A stretch of DNA of 48,778 nucleotides from Caenispirillum bisanense (GTDB lineage: Bacteria > Pseudomonadota > Alphaproteobacteria > Rhodospirillales > UBA2165). The notes beneath the pieces are model-generated. The model saw only the letters and a program-made list of their open reading frames with translations, was not told where the DNA came from and searched no databases. The position numbers and the translations under genes were made by a program. Positions within the stretch are counted from its first letter, which is position 1. Every line of letters begins with the position of its first letter. The stretch is taken from assembly GCA_945877815.1 (NCBI GenBank), contig CAMDWJ010000032.1, positions 1 through 48,778 of the forward strand, read 5' to 3'. Shown piece after piece: positions 43,202-48,778 of this stretch.

Positions 43202-43596
43202 TGAAGGCGACATTGATCGTGATCCAGAACGATGCGGACCATGCCGAAGCCAAGGCGCTGCTCTCCAAGCTGATGGAGTCGGACGCACCGGGCGAACACG
43301 CGCGCATAGCGGCACAGGCGCGCTTGATCGAAGCCTATGAGCGCGCGCGCTGGCCGCGCCGCGCAGCTTCGTTGCCCGATCTGCTCGCTTACCTCATGGA
43401 TCAGCATGGACTGACGCGCGCCGATCTGGTGCCGCTGCTGGGCACGGCCAGCCGGGTCAGCGAAGTGCTGAACGGTAAGCGCAGCTTAAGCCTCGCCATG
43501 GTGCGGCGCCTGCGCGAACGCTTCCACATTTCCGCAGATCTGCTGATTGCGCCGGACCGGGCAGTTGGGCGCGGTCGCAAACGATTGGCTGCATGA
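43201..43596 (+). CDS. higA: HigA-type antitoxin (second module, COG5499-like)
   Basis: A 131-residue antitoxin. Residues 1-55 are a helical toxin-binding part (LIVIQNDADHAEAKALLSKL, RIAAQARLIEAYERAR); residues ~62-120 are a helix-turn-helix domain (LLAYLMDQHGLTRADLVPLL, ASRVSEVLNGKRSLSLAMVR, LRERFHISADLLI). The ATG at 43201 overlaps the toxin stop; a GTG one codon earlier (43198) is less likely. A short basic tail (GRGRKR) ends it. It probably represses the promoter at 42835. Confidence 0.93.
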   Translation: MKATLIVIQNDADHAEAKALLSKLMESDAPGEHARIAAQARLIEAYERARWPRRAASLPDLLAYLMDQHGLTRADLVPLLGTASRVSEVLNGKRSLSLAMVRRLRERFHISADLLIAPDRAVGRGRKRLAA

Positions 43597-43717
43597 CATC
43601 CATTAATCCATATATTTAGAATTATTTTCTTGACATCACACCGCTGCTTGGCGCAGCCTTCGTAGGCTTCCGCCTCGCGGGCGTTTCAAAAATTCAGGTG
43701 TAGGTGGGCGGAAAGAC

Positions 43718-43792
43718 ACCCCCCACCCTAACCCTCCCCCGGTCGCGCGTTGTCGCGCGCTAGTGCGCGTGGGGGGGAGGGAACGAGAAAGT
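43718..43792. repeat. GC-rich intergenic hairpin element (CCCTCCCCC family)
   Basis: CCCCCCACCCTAACCCTCCC then a GCGCGCG/CGCGCGC middle hairpin and GTGGGGGGGAGGGAACG. It matches the element at 36566-36660 in its outer C-run and G-run arms. Confidence 0.6.
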
Positions 43793-43828
43793 ACGGACAG
43801 AAACGATCTCCGACCAACCCCCACCGAG

Positions 43829-43922
43829 GAAAATGCACAGACCCTGCACAGTGAATGCACACAACATGCGAAGATCTTGCACATAAAATGCCTAGACCAT
43901 GCCTAGATCACTGTGCATTTTC
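43829..43922. repeat. 12-bp perfect inverted repeat around TGCACA motifs
   Basis: GAAAATGCACAG (43829-43840) and CTGTGCATTTTC (43911-43922) enclose 70 bases that contain two more TGCACA copies, CTTGCACAT, and two ATGCCTAGA copies. It could be a clustered regulator binding region or a small non-autonomous element. No gene is inside. Confidence 0.6.
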
Positions 43923-44119
43923 GTCATGAGCGACTCGCGGATTTCCGGTCTTCTTAGGGCGTCATGCCCATAAATGCCTAGAAATGTACAGAGGCTGAGG
44001 GACTCTTCGCATCGCGACGCATAGCTACAAATGACGACCAATGATGACAGTGACGACGATTCCGGAAACGGCACTTCCACACTAGGGACGGCGCGGCCCT
44101 CGCACCGGCGAAACCGAAA

Positions 44120-45268
44120 ATGAAATTCTCCTTCTTCATGATGCCGATGCATCAGCCGTCGGAAAGCCCGGCGCTCGCCTTCCAGCGCGACATCGGCTTC
44201 ATCCATCAGGCCGACACGCTCGGCTACGACGAGTTCATGATCGGCGAGCACCATTCGGGCGGCTGGGAAACCATGCCCGCACCCGAGATGGCGCTGGCCA
44301 TGGCGGCGGCCAAGGCCCCGCGCATCCGCCTCGGAACCTCGGTCATCAATGCGCCGTACCATCACCCATTCCATGTGGCCGAGCGCATCGCCTTTCTCGA
44401 TCATCTGACCGAGGGCCGCGCGATGCTGGGCATCGGGCCATCGGTGCTGGTGAGCGACATCCAATTGTTTCGCATGCCCCAAGAAGAATTGTACGCGCGC
44501 ATGGCCGAGAGCGCCGAGGTGATCGTGCGGCTGTTGGAATCGCGCGAGCCCATCGATCACGAGGGGCGCTTCTGGAGTTTCCGCCAGATGAAGCTGCATC
44601 TGCGTTCGTACCAATCGCCCCGCCTGCCGCTCTATATCGCCTCGGCGACCGGATCGGACGCGGTGATCGATCTCGCCGCGCGCCATGACATGACGCTCAT
44701 GTCGTCGACGGGCGCGAAGCGTCGCGCCGTGATGGGCGAGACCTGGAAGAAGCTGGAAGCGGCGTGTTTGAAGCTCGGCAAGCCCGCACCCACGCGCGAT
44801 CGCTGGCGCATCGCCACCAGCTTCTATCTCGCGCCCACGCGCGAAGAAGCCTGGAAGGATGTGAGCGAAGGCATCTTGCGCGAGGCCGAATATTTCTCGG
44901 CCATCGGATTGAAATTCACCTACGAGCGCTTTGCGGGCGAACCTTTGCGCGATTTCACGCCGCAATCGTGCGCCGAGCAGCGCAACTGGTGCATCGGCAC
45001 GCCCGAGGATGCCATCGCCTGGATCGAGCGCACGAATGCGGAAGCCGGCGGCATCGGCGGCATCATGCTGACCATGCACGACTGGACCGAAAACTGGAAA
45101 CAGCAGCGCAGCCTCGATCTCTTCGCGCGCTATGTGATGCCGAAATTCCGCGGCCATACGCAAGGATTTGAAGATGCCTGGGCGGAGGTGAAGGCGCAGG
45201 CGCACCGCGACGGGGGTGCCATGAAGCCGAGCTTCCCGGCGGGGCCGACGAATTTGGATACGAAATGA
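44120..45268 (+). CDS. LLM-class flavin-dependent oxidoreductase (second copy)
   Basis: A 382-residue luciferase-like monooxygenase. Marks: FSFFMMPMHQPSESPALAFQ at the start, DEFMIGEHHSGGWE, RIRLGTSVINAPYHHPFHVA, LTEGRAMLGIGPSVLVSDI, and the C-terminal GTPEDAIAWIERTNAEAGGI. It is closest in plan to the alkanal/alkane-type LLM proteins that use FMNH2 with O2. Only moderately similar to the member at 2952 by eye. The ATG is preceded by a weak site. No same-strand partner overlaps; a palindrome element and a DoxX-like gene follow. Confidence 0.92.
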   Translation: MKFSFFMMPMHQPSESPALAFQRDIGFIHQADTLGYDEFMIGEHHSGGWETMPAPEMALAMAAAKAPRIRLGTSVINAPYHHPFHVAERIAFLDHLTEGRAMLGIGPSVLVSDIQLFRMPQEELYARMAESAEVIVRLLESREPIDHEGRFWSFRQMKLHLRSYQSPRLPLYIASATGSDAVIDLAARHDMTLMSSTGAKRRAVMGETWKKLEAACLKLGKPAPTRDRWRIATSFYLAPTREEAWKDVSEGILREAEYFSAIGLKFTYERFAGEPLRDFTPQSCAEQRNWCIGTPEDAIAWIERTNAEAGGIGGIMLTMHDWTENWKQQRSLDLFARYVMPKFRGHTQGFEDAWAEVKAQAHRDGGAMKPSFPAGPTNLDTK

Positions 45269-45292
45269 AATCCACCCTCTTCACCCACGCAA

Positions 45293-45381
45293 TCGTCATC
45301 CCCCGGCTTGTCCGGGGGATCCATGCAAGAGCCCGCAGGATGATGGATGGATGCCCCGAATGAATCGGGGCATGACGGCTC
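45293..45381. repeat. Intergenic palindrome of the GTCATG...CCATGC family
   Basis: CGTCATCCCCCGGCTTGTCC then GGGGGATCCATGC on the left and GGATGCCCCGAATGAATCGG then GGCATGACGGCTCAG on the right: two hairpins facing each other, the same layout as at 38523 and 45827. Confidence 0.7.
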
Positions 45382-45421
45382 AGCCAAAGAGCGGAGAGGG
45401 AGAAAATTTTAAGGAGCGACG

Positions 45422-45805
45422 ATGGACGAAACCAACTTCTACGCGGGCGATTCATGGCTCTGGATTATCGGGCAGATCTTCATCGCCTGGCTTTACGTCT
45501 ATCGCGGGCTCGATGCGGTGCGCACCTTCGACGATTACGTGGCGCAGCTAACGACGCGCGGCGTGCCGATGCCGGGCTTCGTGATGGCGGGCGGATTCGT
45601 CACCATGGTGGCCGGCGGATTGATGGTGGGGGCCGACTGGTACGCTCCTTACGGTGCCGCAGCACTCATCGTCTTCACGCTGCTGGCCAATCACTTCTTC
45701 CATCACTTCTGGGCGATGGAGGGCATGCAGCGCACTATCCATTTCTATTTCTTCTGCAACAACATCGCCGTGATCGGCGGGCTGTTGCTGGTGATGGCCC
45801 ATTGA
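45422..45805 (+). CDS. DoxX-like small membrane protein
   Basis: A 127-residue four-helix membrane protein: helix 1 (WLWIIGQIFIAWLYVYRGLD), a short loop with TFDDYVAQLTTRGVPMPG, helix 2 (GFVTMVAGGLMVGADW), helix 3 (GAAALIVFTLLANHFFHHFW) and helix 4 (FFCNNIAVIGGLLLVMAH). The pattern fits DoxX/DoxD-related proteins (quinone- or thiosulfate-linked in some cases), but function cannot be assigned. The ATG follows AAGGAG at a good distance. Confidence 0.75.
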   Translation: MDETNFYAGDSWLWIIGQIFIAWLYVYRGLDAVRTFDDYVAQLTTRGVPMPGFVMAGGFVTMVAGGLMVGADWYAPYGAAALIVFTLLANHFFHHFWAMEGMQRTIHFYFFCNNIAVIGGLLLVMAH

Positions 45806-45826
45806 AAAAGGACCAAGAAAGAAAAA

Positions 45827-45910
45827 CCGTCATGCCCCGCTTCATACGGGGCATCCATGCCAAGCCATGCGAGTTGCACGATGGATACCCCGGACAAGCC
45901 GGGGTATGAC
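45827..45910. repeat. Intergenic palindrome of the GTCATG...CATCCATGC family
   Basis: CCGTCATGCCCCGCTTCATA then CGGGGCATCCATGCC on the left, and GGATACCCCGGACAAGCCGG then GGTATGAC on the right. It fills the gap between the convergent DoxX-like and CMD-like genes. Confidence 0.7.
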
Positions 45911-45927
45911 GACGTCCTTCGAGATCG

Positions 45928-46476
45928 CTACTTCAACTTGCTTGGCGCATCCGCAGGCGCGGTGGCGCCGGCGACATTGGCCATCATCGCGGTCTTGGTG
46001 AATTGACCGACGCAACCGACGAGATCGACAAGCCGCCGCGTGCCGAGTTTCGTGCTCGCCGCGGCGAAGCCAGCATCGCCCAGGGTGCCGCTCTCGACCA
46101 ACTCGCGCGCGACATCGTGCACGGCCTGATCGTCGGCATCCGCGAAGCTCGCCTGCTGTTTCGCATTCATCGCCTCGACCGCTTTCGGATCGATGCCGGC
46201 CGCCAATCCCATGCGCGCCTGCGCCGCCCAGGGAAAATCGGAATTCCATTTGCGCACGGTGACAAGGGCCGCGATGCGCAACTGCGCCGGGCTCAGCGAG
46301 GATTTGCTTTCGAGATACGCCGACACACCGTTGTTTGCCTCCCACAAGCCCGGCGCATAGGCATAACCGATGGACGGGCCGCCCGACGCGCGGCCGGTTT
46401 TCGCCAAGGTCTCGTCATAGACGCGGCGCTGTTCGGCATCCATCGCTTCGGGTTTCAACAGAGGTATGCGCGACAT
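45928..46476 (-). CDS. Carboxymuconolactone decarboxylase / AhpD-like protein
   Basis: A 182-residue helical protein with the CMD-like arrangement: SRIPLLKPEAMDAEQRRVYD, SLSPAQLRIAALVTVRKWNS, DFPWAAQARMGLAAGIDPKA and the tail RLVDLVGCVGQFTKTAMMAN. The AhpD CxxC pair and the usual conserved His are missing (Gln in AAQARM), so peroxidase-type chemistry is unlikely; decarboxylase-like or unknown activity. The ATG follows GGGAGC. Divergent from the EamA gene. Confidence 0.85.
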   Translation of the reverse strand: MSRIPLLKPEAMDAEQRRVYDETLAKTGRASGGPSIGYAYAPGLWEANNGVSAYLESKSSLSPAQLRIAALVTVRKWNSDFPWAAQARMGLAAGIDPKAVEAMNAKQQASFADADDQAVHDVARELVESGTLGDAGFAAASTKLGTRRLVDLVGCVGQFTKTAMMANVAGATAPADAPSKLK

Positions 46477-46566
46477 GATGTTTGCTCCCTGGTTTTTCGA
46501 TCTATAGCGTCAGACTAGTTCCCTCGTCCCGGCAATTCGACTCCTTTATCCGATGTCCCCCATATT

Positions 46567-47451
46567 ATGAGTCAGACTACCCGCCATCCGCTGCTCGGCA
46601 TTTTTCTGTGCCTCGCCGCCGCCGCCAGCTTCGCCTGCAATACGGCGCTGGCCGCGATCGCCTATCGCGAAGGGGCGGCGCCCCTGTCGGTGCTGACCTA
46701 TCGCACCGCGCTGGCGGTTATTGCCCTGTTCGTCATCTTGAAAGTGCTGCGCGTGCCGGTGATGCTATCCCCGCGCCGCCGGTATGTTTCGCTCGCACTC
46801 GGCGTCATGCTCGGCGCCTATTCCTACGGGCTGTTGGGTGCCATCCCCTATATGCCGGTGGCCCTTGCGGTGCTCACCTTCTACATCTATCCGCTGTTCG
46901 TCGGCATCGCGTCGTGGGCCTTGGGGCGCGAACGCATGACGTGGCCTCTCGCCGGCGCGCTCGTCGTCGCCTTCGCAGGCCTCGCCCTGGCACTCGACAT
47001 AGGCGGCGGCACGCTCAATCCCATCGGCTTCGCGCATGCGCTGGGCGGCGCCATCCTCATCACCATCCTGGTGCTCATCAATTCGCGCATGGTGGGGGGC
47101 GGGGATTCGCGTCCGGTCTCGCTGCACATGCTCGCGACCGGTTTTCTTTCGTACCTTGCCTGCGATTTTGTCGTCGGTGAATTTCCGCTGCCGCACAGCA
47201 CGCTGGGCTGGGCCGCGTTTTTGAGCGTCGGCATCTTCTATGCCTTCTCCATCGTCTCCATGTTCGTAGCGATCTCGTGGATCGGCACAGTGCGCACCGC
47301 CCTCATCATGAATTTCGAGCCGATATCGAGCGTCTTCCTCGGCACCCTGGTTCTCGGGCAATATATGACGCCGCTGCAATTGACCGGGGCCGCCATCGTG
47401 GTCGGCGCCATCGTGTTCACCGCCTGGCATAAGATGAGACGGATCGCATGA
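46567..47451 (+). CDS. EamA-family (DMT superfamily) transporter
   Basis: A 294-residue membrane protein with ten helices in two EamA halves (LLGIFLCLAAAASFACNTAL at the start; IGTVRTALIMNFEPISSVFL, with the typical EPI/V motif, near the end). Metabolite or amino-acid exporter by family; substrate unknown. The start is the first ATG, with no clear ribosome binding site. Its stop overlaps the next start as ATGA (47448-47451), so transporter and flavin oxidoreductase are one transcription unit. Confidence 0.92.
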   Translation: MSQTTRHPLLGIFLCLAAAASFACNTALAAIAYREGAAPLSVLTYRTALAVIALFVILKVLRVPVMLSPRRRYVSLALGVMLGAYSYGLLGAIPYMPVALAVLTFYIYPLFVGIASWALGRERMTWPLAGALVVAFAGLALALDIGGGTLNPIGFAHALGGAILITILVLINSRMVGGGDSRPVSLHMLATGFLSYLACDFVVGEFPLPHSTLGWAAFLSVGIFYAFSIVSMFVAISWIGTVRTALIMNFEPISSVFLGTLVLGQYMTPLQLTGAAIVVGAIVFTAWHKMRRIA

Positions 47452-48518
47452 CCCTATTTTCGCCGTTCAAGATCGGGCAGATGACTTTGCCCAACCGCAT
47501 CGCGATGGCGCCGATGACGCGCTCGCGCTGGGCCTATCCGGACCTGGTGCCGCGCTATTATGCCGCGCGCGCGGATGCCGGGCTGCTGATTACCGAATCC
47601 ACCAGCGTGTCGCCGCTCAGCGTCAGCCGCCCCCATTCGTCGCGCATGGACGATGACAGTTGGGTGCCGCGCTGGGCCGCCGTCGCCGACGCCGTGCACG
47701 CGGCGGGCGGGCGCATCTTCCAGCAGCTCTATCACCTTGGGCGCAAGAGCGATCCGACCCGCCTGCCTGCGGGGCTGCTGCCCGTAGCACCGTCGGCCAT
47801 TGCCGCCCAGGGCCAGATCGAAGGGGTGAACGGTCCGGTCGATTTCGCGACCCCACGCGCGCTCGAGGCGAACGAGATTCCCGGCATCGTCGGCCAGTTC
47901 GCCGAGGCCGCGCGGCGCTCGGATGCGGCCGGGTTCGACGGCATCGAGTTGCACGGCGCCAATTGCTATCTCATCGATCAGTTCCTGCGCGACGGCGCCA
48001 ACAAGCGCACCGATTCCTACGGCGGATCGATCGCCAACCGCGCGCGCTTTCTGCTCGAGATCGTCGATGCGGTCAGCGCGGTTCTGGGCGCCGACCGCGT
48101 CGGCGTACGCGTCTCGCCCCATGCCGGCGGCGACGGAATCTCCGACAGCGATCCGGTGGCGCTTTACGGCTATGTCGCCGAACAATTGAACGCGCGGCGG
48201 ATCGCCTATTTCCATCTGGTCGAGGCGATCGGGTACGGCGTGCCGAAACGTTCGCCGCCCCCTGGCACTCCTCTGCTCATGCCCGTAGTGCGCAAGGCCT
48301 TCGCCGGTCCGCTCATTGTCGCCGGCGGCTATACGCGGGCGAGCGGCGATCAGGTGATCGGCGAGGGCCGCGCCGATCTTGTCGCCTTCGGCGAGCTTTA
48401 TATCGCCAATCCGGATCTGGCGGAGCGCCTACGCCAAAACGCAGCCTTCAACGAAATCGATCGGCCGACGGTCTATGGCGGCGGGGCTAAGGGTTACACG
48501 GATTATCCGACCGTTTAG
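47448..48518 (+). CDS. Old Yellow Enzyme family FMN oxidoreductase (alkene reductase type)
   Basis: A 356-residue FMN-dependent NAD(P)H oxidoreductase of the OYE/NemA group. Marks: LFSPFKIGQMTLPNRIAMAP then MTRSRW, RIFQQLYHLGRKSDPTR, the substrate-binding motif IELHGANCYLIDQFLRDG, NKRTDSYGGSIANRARFLLE and the C-terminal ADLVAFGELYIANPDLAERL. It reduces activated C=C bonds or nitro compounds; the natural substrate is unknown. Translationally coupled to the EamA transporter, possibly a modify-and-export pair for reactive compounds. Confidence 0.94.
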   Translation: MTLFSPFKIGQMTLPNRIAMAPMTRSRWAYPDLVPRYYAARADAGLLITESTSVSPLSVSRPHSSRMDDDSWVPRWAAVADAVHAAGGRIFQQLYHLGRKSDPTRLPAGLLPVAPSAIAAQGQIEGVNGPVDFATPRALEANEIPGIVGQFAEAARRSDAAGFDGIELHGANCYLIDQFLRDGANKRTDSYGGSIANRARFLLEIVDAVSAVLGADRVGVRVSPHAGGDGISDSDPVALYGYVAEQLNARRIAYFHLVEAIGYGVPKRSPPPGTPLLMPVVRKAFAGPLIVAGGYTRASGDQVIGEGRADLVAFGELYIANPDLAERLRQNAAFNEIDRPTVYGGGAKGYTDYPTV

Positions 48519-48559
48519 ACCCTCAATGTCCCGGATCCACGGGAAATAGCGGCCAAGAA

Positions 48560-48619
48560 TGTGATGTATATCACATAATCTCCGCCGTCTTTGCTGTTAA
48601 AGGTCTCTTAACATATGAT
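48560..48619 (+). promoter_or_regulatory. CRP-like site and sigma-70-type promoter before the last gene
   Basis: A perfect TGTGA-N6-TCACA palindrome (48560-48575), then TTGCTG (48591-48596), a 17-base spacer and TATGAT (48614-48619). The palindrome centre is about 58 bases upstream of the expected transcription start, close to a class I activator position. It serves the gene starting near 48682. Confidence 0.75.
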
Positions 48620-48681
48620 GGCTAAGGGCAGACTAAGCGCTTGAGCGCCTGTTTTCGGCCCTCGAATGCTAGGGACATAGT

Positions 48682-48778
48682 TTGACGCAGGATCCGAATA
48701 GCGGTTCCGACCGTATCGACTTTTCCAACCTGTCCGTTGTCGTCGGGCAGTTGGGGGCGTTTGGCGGCGACGAGATCG
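48682..48778 (+). CDS. Start of a gene running off the window edge
   Basis: A frame starting with TTG and open to the end of the window (32 codons): MTQDPNSGSDRIDFSNLSVV then VGQLGAFGGDEI. Too short to name. Support comes from the strong promoter and CRP-like site upstream. TTG is chosen because it is the first start after the promoter; no good ribosome binding site is seen. Confidence 0.5.
   Translation, partial: MTQDPNSGSDRIDFSNLSVVVGQLGAFGGDEI

Larger units (their letters stand above)
43597..44119. other. Gene-free region with two repeat elements
   Basis: A 523-base stretch with no convincing gene. It holds an AT-rich start (43600-43640), the GC-rich hairpin element at 43718-43792, the inverted repeat at 43829-43922 with several TGCACA and ATGCCTAGA copies, and a plain stretch to the monooxygenase start. 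A long minus-strand frame crossing 43892-45205 is the shadow of the monooxygenase gene. Confidence 0.7.

Noticed and set aside
43892-45205. 437-residue minus-strand frame opposite the second luciferase-like monooxygenase
   Set aside because: Shadow frame of a GC-rich gene; composition rich in Arg, His, Ala with no recognisable motif, while the plus strand has a full LLM protein.

Overview
The window is a GC-rich bacterial chromosome segment, most likely from an alphaproteobacterium of a Rhodospirillales-like kind. This is judged from gene content (tripartite tricarboxylate transporter, hydantoinase pair, LapG-type protease, giant RTX adhesin), base composition and the 'GTCATGGCC...GGCCATCCA' intergenic palindromes. 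No rRNA, tRNA, CRISPR array, integrase or transposase is visible. The taxonomic call is inference.

Left part (1-19 kb) is mostly metabolism and transport: a Kup potassium transporter; a minus-strand pair of a luciferase-like monooxygenase and an alpha/beta hydrolase that carries a histone-H1-like lysine tail; a tctCBA solute uptake operon; a small secreted protein; a cupin and a fumarylacetoacetate-hydrolase-family enzyme divergent from hyuAB (hyuB is interrupted by one amber codon); an HPt phosphotransfer protein coupled to a tiny CPCC protein; a translationally coupled amidase / cupredoxin-like / polytopic membrane protein operon; an MscS channel; and a DRE-TIM (HMG-CoA lyase/isopropylmalate synthase-like) enzyme ending in a strong terminator.

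The centre (19.1-35.5 kb) is the most interesting region. A LapG-type periplasmic cysteine protease is divergent from a membrane sensor with an extracytoplasmic domain, a PAS domain and a catalytically dead HD-GYP domain (the gene carries a frameshift). Convergent to the sensor is a 3,611-residue RTX adhesin made of about 20 cadherin-like repeats. It is preceded in the same frame by a 363-residue FecR-like/retention-module protein that ends with a TAAG motif (the LapG cleavage consensus), 20 codons before a TAA stop. Together these look like a Lap-type adhesin retention and release module in which a degenerate HD-GYP protein, not a LapD-type GGDEF-EAL protein, may be the c-di-GMP receptor. Perfect TGTGA-N6-TCACA (CRP-like) palindromes lie in the adhesin/Sel1 divergent promoter and at the right edge of the window; a one-mismatch copy lies between the protease and sensor genes.

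The right part (35.5-48.8 kb) holds a D-2-hydroxyacid dehydrogenase, a tandem DUF427 protein, two EamA transporters, an MFS transporter, a second cupin and a second luciferase-like monooxygenase, a DoxX-like protein, an AhpD/CMD-like protein and an Old Yellow Enzyme. Between 40.1 and 43.6 kb is an accessory patch with two HigBA toxin-antitoxin modules, an orphan XRE antitoxin-like gene and an AT-rich gene that may encode a PD-(D/E)XK nuclease. Several families of intergenic palindromes cluster from 36.5 to 45.9 kb. The window ends in the first codons of a gene behind a well-formed CRP-like promoter.

Three long genes are broken by single lesions (amber in hyuB, frameshift in the sensor, ochre between retention module and adhesin). 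They could be real, or draft-assembly errors.
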